Source of the DNA: Oscillospiraceae bacterium
GTDB taxonomy: Bacteria; Bacillota; Clostridia; Oscillospirales; Ruminococcaceae
NCBI GenBank assembly: GCA_020024215.1
Contig: JAHHUC010000019.1
Location: 1-30,986 of the forward strand
Direction of reading: 5' to 3'
Length of the DNA stretch: 30,986 bases
The position numbers were made by a program, and so were the translations under genes. Positions 22,776 through 30,252 of the stretch are shown here, in pieces. How positions within the stretch are numbered: the stretch's first letter is position 1; every line of letters starts with the position of its first letter. Below the pieces are notes generated by a model, which searched no databases, had not been told where the DNA came from, and worked only from the letters and a program-made list of their open reading frames with translations.

Positions 22776-25700
22776 TTACTGCTGCTCTTGCTTTGCTTTG
22801 ACTTTTTTAATTATAAGGAAAATACCGGCAGCTGCTGCCACAGAGGCAGATATTCCAAGGAAAATCAATCCCAAGGAGCTTTTTTCGCCAACGCTTTGGT
22901 TTGAATCTGTCGCAACCTCCTCTGCTTGTGAAGAGCTGCTTTCCTCATTTATTTCAGGCGGTGCGGATTCACTTTCTGCATGTGAGGATTCTTCGCTGCT
23001 CTCTGCCGGCATCTGCTCACTGCTCTGCTCCTGAGAAGCTGCATCTGTTTCTTTTTCCTGCAATTCGGGCTGTTTTACAGATACAACAACTTCTTTTGAC
23101 GGCTCCTTTACTTCAACAGGCTTGCCCATATGATAAAGCTGTGCATCTTCTGCAGCGCTGTCTGAGCCAACCTCCTGAGGTCTGGAAAATTCATCATTTC
23201 TGTCATCATCGTCATCGTCATCATCGTCATCATCGTCGTCATCAGAAGATGAGCCGCCTGAACCTCCGGAGCCTCCTCCTGAGCTGCCTCCTTCTGTTTT
23301 GGGGAAATCCTTATATGTAATCATATATGCGCCGTTTTCACTTACAGCTGTCAGACTTGTCCCATTAAGGCGGAATATGGTTTCCTCTGTGATCATATAC
23401 CCTTCTTTTGGCTTTATGACAATGGAGACTTGATAGCCGGTATCTGCTTTGAAAACATTGTCATCAGGCGACCATGCGGTGCTTTCCACTGTGTAGTAAT
23501 CTTCTTTTCCCTGTGCATTTTCAGGAGATTTTCCCACAGCAGGGGCAGCAAGAGAAAGATTTATCTCCTTTATCCTGTTAAAATCGGATTCTGACTGAAT
23601 TGTCAAAGAAACATCACAAAACGGGCTTGCTGTTCCGCTGCTTTTTTCGCCGTTGTACTGCTCATTAAACACCTTGAGCTGATAGCTTCCCACAGATAGA
23701 TCGGCAGGAAGGTCAAAGCTTATTTCTCCGTTTTCCTCCTTTGCAAATGCCACCTTGCCATAATAGACCGGGTTTGTTTTGTCATCCAGCAAAATTACGG
23801 AAATGTATTCACTGTCAGAGGAATCTGCCATCGCTCCCTCATAAGAGAGAGTGACTTTTTCTCCTGCTTTGGCAGTAAGTCGGGATTCCTTTAATGAGAA
23901 TTTTCTGTTTTCATCCTTTAAAATCAGACGGAAATTCTGACCTTCTGATTTATCTATTTTATTTATTCCAAGCTCATCTTGAAATTTGCCTTCTGCGGCT
24001 GTAAAAAGCACCTTATCACTCATAAGATTGAATGACGGCCGTGCAGCAAGTTCACCGGTTACGTCATGAGAAGCAATATTGCCTGTGCTGTCTATATATC
24101 CTGCAAGGCTGTCATTATCTGACACAGGAGAGCGGAGCCAATAGGGAGCTGCCTCGCCGTTATATTTTGCTATGCGGCTTTTCTCTGTGGCAAATCCATA
24201 GCGTTTGCTGCTCATCTCCTCAGAGGATGGCAGGAATATACGATCCTCTGACAGAATGTTTTCAGATTCTGCAAAAGAAGCATCCGAAGAATGGGGCTTG
24301 TCAGTTTTGGTTGTCATATAGATGGCGGAGCTTTCCAAGGAATTGAAATGTGTCTCTTCAAAGGTTTGACACCATTTTTTTACGTTGCTGCTCTGATAGT
24401 CGTTTCCAGAATCGGAAAATTTAAGTCCGCCACTTTCTCCTGTGCCATAGAGCTTGTCAGACATCAGAAAAAGACCATCTGAGCCATCAATATTGGTTTT
24501 GTTATCTAAAATTCTCCACAGCATAGGCTCTCTTGAGCCATCGCCGTCCTCTTTCTGCTCAGTTCCGTACCAAATATACTGATAGCTTCCGTCATAGGGT
24601 CTTAAGGCAGATGTTCCCAGACTTAAAGCATACACAGATTCCTGAGGGGTGGGGGAGGGAGGTGCGTCAATATTAAAGGGCTTTGGCGCCGACACACTGC
24701 ATACAGTATGGTCACCGGGGTCATAAAGGCGGGCAAAGAAGTAATATTGGCCCGGCTCAAGATTTGAAAAGTGGCTGTCGCTTTGCCAAGAATCCACACT
24801 ATCCGGATTTTGGTCATGGGAATAGCCATATTCCAATTCATAGCCGTCTGTGCCATAAGCCTTTACATCTACGCTGCTTCCATCTTCACCCAAAAGAAGC
24901 TCTGTTATTTCAACCTCGGCTTCATCGCAGATGTCACCATCGCTTACTACATTAGGAGCATAGAGCACAATGGAATCTCTTATCCTTGTAAAACGCATCG
25001 GGTTTCCCATAGGGGGATTATAGGGGTAATTTACCAGATTTACGCCATTGCTGCCGGGCTTGATTTCAACAGTGAATATTCCTCTTTGGTCATCAGAATC
25101 AGTCACATGTAAGTGTGTTATCAGCTTGGATTTTACATCATAATCCACACCCCAAAGTGTGATTGCGTGTCCGGAGCCGCCTCCGGCAGTATCAGTGATG
25201 ATTGAGATTGTGCATGGGCCGTAGTGAAGCTGGCGCAGAACCTGTTCTGAAAAGCCTTCTATTGTAGAAAAAGGAAGTCCTGGACCAATTCCGCTCACAT
25301 CTTCAATGAAGGGAAATTTGTTGTCCTCCCATGAGCCATACACATCAAATTTTTCTTTCGGATTCCAGCCGAAGGATACCTGGGACCAGCGTTTACTGTT
25401 GTTATTAGGAATCTTGCCGTGCAGATATCCGCCCTTTTCTGTCACCGGGCTTCCACTGTTGGGAGTTGATCCGCCGCTTGGGAATCCGCCGGTAAAATAC
25501 CAGCTGAGAGCATCCTTTTGGTCACCGCCTTCAGCGGTATCCCAGCCCCTTCTGTAACAATCAAATATCTTCTCTGCATCTGTTTCATATTCATTTGAAT
25601 CATCAGGATTAAGCTCCTTATACTGCTTAATATACCAGGAAATCAAATTGGAGCTGGAGGCTGCAAAGCAAAGCCCCGAATCGTGATGTCCCCATTTTTT

Positions 25701-26102
25701 AGTGGCATCCTCCCAGCCCTCATTTTTAGATACCCCGGGGGCAAATAAGGTTCCGACAAGCTTATTGTTATTGACAGAAAAGCTGAGACGATCTTTTAAA
25801 GGGGGAATGCGAAGTGTATAATCGCCGTATTTGTGCTTTTTTGGATATCCCGGATCATATGGTATAAAATCCTTGTTTGAGTGAAAATTATCCGCATCCG
25901 GAAGAACTGCCTCCTCTTCCTTATCAGTGTTTTCCTCCGGATTAGTCGGCGGGGCAACAGGCGGCCCTATAATATCCGACACATCGCTGTAATACTGCTT
26001 TGCGGCAGACTGATTCTCGATGCTTTCAGCTAAAGCTGTGCCGGGAAGCAGCGCAAGGGCAACAAATAACATTGCCGCTCCTGCCAAAAAACGATTTTTC
26101 AT
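22776..26102 (-). CDS. Cell-surface IdeS/Mac-1-like cysteine protease with DUF6273-like region
   Basis: A 1108-residue surface protein. The ATG at 26102 follows AAGGAGAAGG and begins a signal peptide (MKNRFLAGAAMLFVALALLPGTALA); the frame stays open further upstream only by running through a tRNA gene. Residues about 115-380 match peptidase family C66 (IdeS): DSGLCFAASSSNLISWY with Cys145, GHAITLWGVDYD with His312, and HVTDSDD with Asp335/Asp337. The His-to-Asp spacing is 23 residues against 22 in IdeS. An Ig/fibronectin-like part (about 390-480) and a DUF6273-like region (about 500-760; EPMLWRILDN, RIFLPSSEEM, APYWLRSP) follow. Then come a Gly/Ser linker, 14 consecutive Asp (about 953-966), a Ser/Glu-rich stalk and a C-terminal membrane helix with KKVKAK tail. 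No LPxTG is present. IdeS cleaves IgG hinges; the target here is unknown. Confidence 0.82.
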   Translation of the reverse strand: MKNRFLAGAAMLFVALALLPGTALAESIENQSAAKQYYSDVSDIIGPPVAPPTNPEENTDKEEEAVLPDADNFHSNKDFIPYDPGYPKKHKYGDYTLRIPPLKDRLSFSVNNNKLVGTLFAPGVSKNEGWEDATKKWGHHDSGLCFAASSSNLISWYIKQYKELNPDDSNEYETDAEKIFDCYRRGWDTAEGGDQKDALSWYFTGGFPSGGSTPNSGSPVTEKGGYLHGKIPNNNSKRWSQVSFGWNPKEKFDVYGSWEDNKFPFIEDVSGIGPGLPFSTIEGFSEQVLRQLHYGPCTISIITDTAGGGSGHAITLWGVDYDVKSKLITHLHVTDSDDQRGIFTVEIKPGSNGVNLVNYPYNPPMGNPMRFTRIRDSIVLYAPNVVSDGDICDEAEVEITELLLGEDGSSVDVKAYGTDGYELEYGYSHDQNPDSVDSWQSDSHFSNLEPGQYYFFARLYDPGDHTVCSVSAPKPFNIDAPPSPTPQESVYALSLGTSALRPYDGSYQYIWYGTEQKEDGDGSREPMLWRILDNKTNIDGSDGLFLMSDKLYGTGESGGLKFSDSGNDYQSSNVKKWCQTFEETHFNSLESSAIYMTTKTDKPHSSDASFAESENILSEDRIFLPSSEEMSSKRYGFATEKSRIAKYNGEAAPYWLRSPVSDNDSLAGYIDSTGNIASHDVTGELAARPSFNLMSDKVLFTAAEGKFQDELGINKIDKSEGQNFRLILKDENRKFSLKESRLTAKAGEKVTLSYEGAMADSSDSEYISVILLDDKTNPVYYGKVAFAKEENGEISFDLPADLSVGSYQLKVFNEQYNGEKSSGTASPFCDVSLTIQSESDFNRIKEINLSLAAPAVGKSPENAQGKEDYYTVESTAWSPDDNVFKADTGYQVSIVIKPKEGYMITEETIFRLNGTSLTAVSENGAYMITYKDFPKTEGGSSGGGSGGSGGSSSDDDDDDDDDDDDDDRNDEFSRPQEVGSDSAAEDAQLYHMGKPVEVKEPSKEVVVSVKQPELQEKETDAASQEQSSEQMPAESSEESSHAESESAPPEINEESSSSQAEEVATDSNQSVGEKSSLGLIFLGISASVAAAAGIFLIIKKVKAKQEQQ

Positions 26103-26271
26103 AACTGTACTTCCTTCTCCTTTTGCAATTTTAAATACCTTGATACATCCTCTGCTAAAAAATTCCCTTGGGTTTGGGTTTTTAGAAGCTTTCATATCCT
26201 CACTTTGCCGGACTGCATTTATTTTGCATATGCCGGGTGTGAGGATTTTTTGAAAGAACTCCTGTATAGAG

Positions 26272-26303
26272 AAAAAGAGACAATCCGAAGATCGTCTCTT
26301 TTT
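26272..26303 (-). terminator. Terminator of tRNA-Leu copy 1
   Basis: A 14-bp stem (26290-26303 with 26272-26285, AAAAAGAGACGATC type) capped by a UUCG tetraloop on the minus strand, ending in TTTTT. It begins directly after the encoded CCA. Confidence 0.88.
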
Positions 26304-26388
26304 TGGTGCGGTAGGTGGGACTTGAACCCACACGTCGCAAAACACACGCACCTCAAACGTGCCTGTCTGCCTATTCCAGCACTACCGC
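26304..26388 (-). tRNA. tRNA-Leu(GAG), copy 1
   Basis: An 85-nt class II tRNA with a long variable arm and CCA encoded. The acceptor arms are GCGGTAG and CTACCGC. The anticodon stem CACGT/GCGTG encloses TTGAGGT, giving anticodon GAG (reads CUC/CUU). The T-arm is GTGGG-TTCAAGT-CCCAC. It is identical to the copy at 27331-27415. Confidence 0.95.
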
Positions 26389-26423
26389 ATATTAAACTCC
26401 ACTTTCTCCAAGCGACAGTAGTC

Positions 26424-26452
26424 ATTATATCATCAGTATATGAATTTGTCAA
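26424..26452 (-). promoter_or_regulatory. Promoter of tRNA-Leu copy 1
   Basis: Perfect consensus on the minus strand: TTGACA (26452-26447), 17 bases, TATAAT (26429-26424). Confidence 0.92.
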
Positions 26453-26500
26453 TACTTTTAAAAAAATTATCTGAATAAAATTTCAGGGCTTTTGAAATAA

Positions 26501-26567
26501 AATAAAAAACAGGGCTTGCTTAAATGTTTTGCAAATTATCAGATAAGCTGCAATGCAGACAAGCCCT
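26501..26567 (-). terminator. Terminator of the 162-residue membrane protein gene
   Basis: AGGGCTTG (complement of 26567-26560) pairs with CAAGCCCT (complement of 26518-26511) over a 41-base loop that contains CTGCATTGCAG, itself able to fold. GTTTTTTATTTT follows on the minus strand. Confidence 0.6.
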
Positions 26568-26576
26568 CAAAAAGCC

Positions 26577-27065
26577 CTATTTCTGACAGCAGGAGAGAAT
26601 CAACCCATCCACTAAGGCTGCTATAAAAAACAGCAAAGTTCCTTTTGCAAAGGATATAAGGTGATTTTTGGGGTCATGGTACAGCTTTGGCTGATTTTTT
26701 GTTTTGGTAAAACGGATACGCTTTGTATGCCGCCACCACAACAGGTCAATTACAAGCAAATCAAACAAATTAAGAACCTCACCCATAATCAGAAGCTTCC
26801 AAAAATTTGGAAAGAAACCATCCTCTCTGTCAAAAAAGCAGATAATCAGCATAAGAACGGTATAAAGCAGCAAATTAGAAAGAAAGCTTGCCCAAGCAGA
26901 TATGCACTTAACTTGAGGGCCCAGAACAGGGTCATTTTTTACCATGTGCTGAATAATTTTTGGGTACGCTGACAGGCTCATGAGGTTTTTCTCGTCTGTG
27001 CCGGTTCCAAGATAGCAGATTCCCCAAAAGGCCAGACAAAGGCAAATTGTCGTCACAATAAACAT
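26577..27065 (-). CDS. Small integral membrane protein of unknown function
   Basis: A 162-residue protein with four predicted membrane segments: the N-terminal helix, LLLYTVLMLIICFF, FWKLLIMGEVLNLFDLLVIDLLWW and LLFFIAALVDGLILS. The ATG at 27065 is preferred to the TTG immediately before it; only a weak GGGAA lies upstream, so the start is uncertain. The DLLWWRHTKRIRF junction before a basic cytoplasmic loop is distinctive, but I cannot name the family. It lies alone between two identical tRNA-Leu genes, on the same strand as both. Confidence 0.7.
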   Translation of the reverse strand: MFIVTTICLCLAFWGICYLGTGTDEKNLMSLSAYPKIIQHMVKNDPVLGPQVKCISAWASFLSNLLLYTVLMLIICFFDREDGFFPNFWKLLIMGEVLNLFDLLVIDLLWWRHTKRIRFTKTKNQPKLYHDPKNHLISFAKGTLLFFIAALVDGLILSCCQK

Positions 27066-27094
27066 CAATCTGTTCCCATCTTTTGTTTTTATTA

Positions 27095-27122
27095 AAGAAA
27101 ATCAGCCTAAGCTGACTTTCTT
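27095..27122. terminator. Hairpin between tRNA-Leu copy 2 and the membrane protein gene
   Basis: AAGAAAATCAGC (27095-27106) and GCTGACTTTCTT (27111-27122) form an 11-of-12 bp stem with a CTAA loop. TTT follows on the plus strand and TTTAATAAAAAC on the minus strand, so polarity is unclear. Confidence 0.5.
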
Positions 27123-27300
27123 TTTAAAAAATAGCACAGCTGCGTTTTCTTTTCAACTGCATTTTCAGATATTTTCAGCAGAAATGTTGAGGGCATACTG
27201 AATATTACAAAAAAAGTGCAGCCATCCGCCTGCAAACAGATTGTAAAAACAAAGAGACGGCAGGGTGAACAATTCCTAAAAGCATTGCAGATTTTAATAA

Positions 27301-27330
27301 AAAAGAGACGATCGCTGAATCGTCTCTTTT
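27301..27330 (-). terminator. Terminator of tRNA-Leu copy 2
   Basis: AAAAGAGACGAT (complement of 27330-27319) pairs perfectly with 27312-27301, and T4 or more follows on the minus strand. It closely resembles the terminator of copy 1 but has a different loop. Confidence 0.88.
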
Positions 27331-27415
27331 TGGTGCGGTAGGTGGGACTTGAACCCACACGTCGCAAAACACACGCACCTCAAACGTGCCTGTCTGCCTA
27401 TTCCAGCACTACCGC
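27331..27415 (-). tRNA. tRNA-Leu(GAG), copy 2
   Basis: Base-for-base identical to the copy at 26304-26388, including the long variable arm and encoded CCA; anticodon GAG. Confidence 0.95.
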
Positions 27416-27448
27416 TTATTTAATTTTGCCCTTTTGGCGACAGGTGTT

Positions 27449-27477
27449 ATTATATCATCTGATAACAGAAAAGTCAA
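27449..27477 (-). promoter_or_regulatory. Promoter of tRNA-Leu copy 2
   Basis: TTGACT (27477-27472), 17 bases, TATAAT (27454-27449) on the minus strand. The sequence GATGATATAAT and a downstream CTGTCGC are shared with the copy 1 promoter region. Confidence 0.92.
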
Positions 27478-27630
27478 CATATTGCGGCAAAATATTTTAT
27501 AAAAAAACGGCTTTAAGGTATGAAGAAGAATCCGAGGACGAATATACAAGAAATGGCATATTTTTTACAATTTATTAAAGACTAAACCATCTTTTTGTTG
27601 TAGAATATGCAAAGAGTTATGGAGTAGAAT

Positions 27631-28467
27631 ATGTTTGGCTATATAAAACCCTTTATCCCATCATTGAGAGTATGCGAGCATGAGCTTTACAGAGCAGTCT
27701 ATTGCGGGGTGTGCCACGCTTTAGGCGAAAATTACGGCGCAGCAGCAAGGATGACGCTGAGCTATGATTTCACTTTTGCAGCCATGCTTTATGCCTCCTT
27801 GCACAAGGGAGTGTATGAGGTGGAAAAATCCGCCTGTCCTTTTAATCCGCTTAGAAAAAGAGCAGCTTTGAAAAAATGTGAAGCTGCCGATTTTTCCTGC
27901 GATGCGGCAATGATACTTCTGTGGTGCAAAAATATAGATAATATAGAGGACAGCTCTTTTTTTAAAGGCCTTTTTTATAAAAGTGTGCTGCCTTTTACAA
28001 GGGCCTGTGCAGAAAAAGCAGAGCTTAGAAATCAAAAGCTGTTTTCATCTATTGCGGATTTGCCCAATAGACAGAAAAAGGCTGAAAGCGACGATAGCTT
28101 TACGCTCGATTCTGTCTGTGATCCCACAGCATCTACACTTGCCGATGTTTTCTCCCTCATGAGCGAGGATGAAAGCATCAAAAGGATATTGTCCCGTCTG
28201 GGGTATATGCTGGGAAGGTATATATACATATGCGATGCGATAGATGATTATAAAAAAGATAGGGCCAAAGGCTCCTTCAATCCCTTCATGGATGAGCTTG
28301 ACTGTGAAAGAGCAAAAAATCTTCTTAACAATTCTGTTGCTGAGGCGTGCCTTGCCTATGGGCTTCTTCCAAAGGGTGAATTTTCCCCCATATTGGATAA
28401 TATAATGTACGAAGGTCTTAATTTTGAAGCTATGCAATTATTAAACAGGAGGATTACAAATGACTGA
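27631..28467 (+). CDS. DUF5685 family protein
   Basis: A 278-residue protein with the DUF5685 hallmarks: FGYIKP start, ELYRAVYCGVCHALG with a CxxC pair, a middle CPFNPLRKR segment, and IYICDAIDDYKKDRAKGSFNP near residue 200-220. The Cys and Asp arrangement suggests a metal-bound helical fold related in look to prenyl-synthase-like proteins, but no activity is known. GGAG precedes the ATG. Its last 8 bp overlap the J-domain gene, so the pair is translationally coupled; this pairing recurs in Clostridia as far as I recall. Confidence 0.82.
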   Translation: MFGYIKPFIPSLRVCEHELYRAVYCGVCHALGENYGAAARMTLSYDFTFAAMLYASLHKGVYEVEKSACPFNPLRKRAALKKCEAADFSCDAAMILLWCKNIDNIEDSSFFKGLFYKSVLPFTRACAEKAELRNQKLFSSIADLPNRQKKAESDDSFTLDSVCDPTASTLADVFSLMSEDESIKRILSRLGYMLGRYIYICDAIDDYKKDRAKGSFNPFMDELDCERAKNLLNNSVAEACLAYGLLPKGEFSPILDNIMYEGLNFEAMQLLNRRITND

Positions 28468-29128
28468 TCCCTATAAGGTTCTTGGAGTTTCTCGTGATGC
28501 GAGTGACGACGAAATAAAGAGGGTCTATCGTGAGATGGTAAAAAAATATCATCCGGATAACTATCAGGATAGTCCTCTTGCAGATTTGGCGCAGCAGAAG
28601 ATGGCTGAGATAAACAATGCCTATGATGACATAACCAAGCAGAGAAAGGCTCAATCTGAGGGAGGTTATGCTCAGGGCGCATACGGCTATTCCAATCAGG
28701 GCTATGGAGCATACGGACAGAATTACGGTCAGGGCTATGGCTATGGTGCATATCAAAGCTACGGCTCCGGCAAGTTTGACGATATAAGACGGCTTATAAA
28801 CATGGGCAAGATTTTGGAGGCACAGGAAATTTTAGAGGGGATAAGCCTGTCCCAGAGGGACTCGGAATGGTATTTTCTCAAAGGCTATGTGCTCTATTCC
28901 AGGGGATTTTTAGAGGACGCCTACCCCTATTTTCAAAAAGCCTGTGAGATGGACCCCTCCAACAGGGAATACACCGATATGTTTTCAAGAATAAATGCAA
29001 GCCGCCAGAATGGCTATGTCAGCGGAAGCTATCATCATTGCTCAGTCTGCGATCCCTGTGGAATTTGTGCCACCATGACGTGCCTTAACTGCTGCGGCTG
29101 TGCCCCGGGCTGGGTCTGCTGCATATGA
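28460..29128 (+). CDS. J-domain protein with tetratricopeptide-like region and Cys-rich tail
   Basis: A 222-residue DnaJ-type co-chaperone. The J domain is residues 1-65 with HPD at 31-33. A Gly/Tyr/Gln-rich linker of about 40 residues (YGAYGQNYGQGYGYGAY) resembles the G/F region of DnaJ. Residues about 110-185 look like TPR helices (EAQEILEGI, EWYFLKGYVLYSRGFLEDAYPYFQKA). The tail CSVCDPCGICATMTCLNCC and on to WVCCI holds ten cysteines. This could bind metal or take palmitate-like or membrane association; no known zinc-finger spacing fits. AGGAGG precedes the ATG. It overlaps the DUF5685 gene by 8 bp and the next gene by 4 bp (ATGA). It probably directs DnaK to a client of this locus. Confidence 0.88.
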   Translation: MTDPYKVLGVSRDASDDEIKRVYREMVKKYHPDNYQDSPLADLAQQKMAEINNAYDDITKQRKAQSEGGYAQGAYGYSNQGYGAYGQNYGQGYGYGAYQSYGSGKFDDIRRLINMGKILEAQEILEGISLSQRDSEWYFLKGYVLYSRGFLEDAYPYFQKACEMDPSNREYTDMFSRINASRQNGYVSGSYHHCSVCDPCGICATMTCLNCCGCAPGWVCCI

Positions 29129-29664
29129 TGCGAAGAAGGGACAAAAGCAGGCTTGTTGCCTTAGGCGGAGTGTGCGCTGCTTTGTCAGTTGTCATCATGC
29201 TGATATCCTCAATCATCCCGCTGGCCCTGTACATTGCGCCCATGCTTTCCGGGATGGCTCTCATGCCAATGAAGGAGGAGATGGGGGCAAAAAGCGCATT
29301 GCTTTCGTACGCCGTATGCTCTGTTTTGTGTATGCTTCTGGTAGCTGAAAAGGAAGCTGTGATGATGTTCATATTCCTTTTGGGATGGTATCCTGTGGCA
29401 AAGGATTTTTTAGACAGGATAAAATCAAAGCCCCTCAGGCTTTTAAGCAAGCTGCTGGTTGTGAATATATCTGTATTTTCGGGCTATTTTCTGTTGATAA
29501 AGCTTTTTTCAATGGAATATATATTGGAGGAATTCGGCGGAACACTTCTTTTATCCGTCACAGCTTTGACAGGAAATATAGCATTTATTGTCTATGATAT
29601 GTCCCTTGCTATTTTGAAGAGGCTTTATTATTTAAGAATAAGAAAGCTTTTTAAAATTAGGTAG
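29125..29664 (+). CDS. Small polytopic membrane protein
   Basis: A 179-residue membrane protein with a basic N-terminus (MMRRRDKSR) and five to six hydrophobic segments. The layout VALGGVCAALSVVIMLISSIIP, then APMLSGMALMPMKEEMG, resembles small ECF-type S-component or MptD-like membrane proteins, but the resemblance is loose. It starts at ATG within the J-domain gene's stop (ATGA overlap), so its synthesis is coupled to the two upstream genes. It could be the membrane client or anchor of that pair. Confidence 0.78.
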   Translation: MMRRRDKSRLVALGGVCAALSVVIMLISSIIPLALYIAPMLSGMALMPMKEEMGAKSALLSYAVCSVLCMLLVAEKEAVMMFIFLLGWYPVAKDFLDRIKSKPLRLLSKLLVVNISVFSGYFLLIKLFSMEYILEEFGGTLLLSVTALTGNIAFIVYDMSLAILKRLYYLRIRKLFKIR

Positions 29665-29671
29665 CAGAGCA

Positions 29672-29700
29672 TTGACTTTGCTTTCAAAAAATAATATAAT
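29672..29700 (+). promoter_or_regulatory. Promoter of tRNA-Thr
   Basis: TTGACT, 17 bases, TATAAT, starting 8 bp after the membrane protein stop and about 40 bp before the tRNA. Confidence 0.9.
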
Positions 29701-29741
29701 AGGTCTGCTGCTTTTTAAACGGCAGGTCTGTTATTTTATAG

Positions 29742-29817
29742 GCTGTTGTGGCTCAGTTGGCAGAGCAGCTGATTCGTAATCAGCAGGTCGGGGGTTCGAA
29801 TCCCCCCAGCAGCTCCA
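29742..29817 (+). tRNA. tRNA-Thr(CGT)
   Basis: A 76-nt tRNA with encoded CCA. The acceptor arms are GCTGTTG and CAGCAGC (one G-U). The anticodon stem GCTGA/TCAGC holds loop TTCGTAA, giving anticodon CGT (reads ACG). The T-arm is GGGGG-TTCGAAT-CCCCC. Confidence 0.95.
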
Positions 29818-29821
29818 AAAA

Positions 29822-29884
29822 AAGCGAAACACTTTTGAAAAAAAGGCCAAAAGCCTTAGAGAATCAAGGTGTTTCGCTTATTTT
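29822..29884 (+). terminator. Terminator after tRNA-Thr
   Basis: AAGCGAAACAC (29822-29832) pairs with GTGTTTCGCTT (29869-29879), followed by ATTTTTA. The 36-base loop contains a second hairpin (AAGGC at 29843-29847 with GCCTT at 29853-29857). Confidence 0.7.
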
Positions 29885-29971
29885 TATGCCGAAAAAACAG
29901 CTCATTTTCCAAAGCTGCAAAAGGGTCTTTCCCACCAACTGGCGGGAGTTGAAATCACATATTTCGGTATT

Positions 29972-30121
29972 TCAGAGCAAAAGCAAAGGCAGTGCCCTTT
30001 TTGAAGCGATGGATTTCAAAAAGGGCACTACCGATTGATTGGCAAGCTCTTCCTGATTCATAGCTGCTTTGATACGAGCAGATTTAATGCGTTTTCCAAT
30101 TGCTTTATAGTCCGGTTTCAT
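29972..30121 (-). pseudogene. Truncated XRE-type helix-turn-helix regulator
   Basis: ATG at 30121 has GGAGG six bases upstream. The first 29 residues, MKPDYKAIGKRIKSARIKAA and MNQEELANQ, are a clear XRE helix-turn-helix start (helices 1-2). The recognition helix and the rest are missing: the frame then runs into the inverted repeat at 29991-30029 and reads an unrelated short hydrophobic tail. A functional repressor is unlikely. It is on the same strand as the FtsX permease, whose terminator lies between them. Confidence 0.65.
29991..30029. repeat. 15-bp inverted repeat at the XRE truncation point
   Basis: AGTGCCCTTTTTGAA (29991-30005) pairs perfectly with 30015-30029 around a 9-base loop. 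It lacks a T-run after the stem on either strand. It begins where similarity to XRE regulators stops, so it may be the end of an inserted or deleted element. Confidence 0.7.
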
Positions 30122-30210
30122 TCTGCGCCTCCAAAGTACATCAGGGTAGGGGAAAACAGGCCGAATTGTTACAACGCTCGGACATTTCAACAATTTCTTC
30201 GGGAATAGTG

Positions 30211-30240
30211 AAAAAGCGGTGCAGCATGCGCCGCACCGCT
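30211..30240 (-). terminator. Terminator of the FtsX-type permease gene
   Basis: AGCGGTGC (complement of 30240-30233) pairs with GCACCGCT (complement of 30222-30215), followed by TTTTC on the minus strand. It is located 13 bp after the permease stop. Confidence 0.75.
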
Positions 30241-30252
30241 GATTTCATGAAG

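Noticed and set aside
22776..22880. LPxTG cell-wall sorting signal in the IdeS-like protein
   Set aside because: There is a C-terminal hydrophobic helix and basic tail, but no LPxTG-like motif precedes it; anchoring by the membrane helix is preferred.
22901..23320. Plus-strand 139-codon frame with His/Leu-rich product
   Set aside because: It is the antisense of the poly-Asp and Ser/Glu-rich part of the protease gene; composition is explained by that.
26103..26351. Upstream extension of the IdeS-like frame by 83 codons
   Set aside because: It reads through the tRNA-Leu gene and its terminator; the ATG at 26102 has a ribosome site and begins a signal peptide.
29748..30038. Plus-strand 96-codon frame starting MAQLAEQLIRNQQVGGSNPP
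   Set aside because: It is a translation of tRNA-Thr and its terminator, a well-known false gene pattern.
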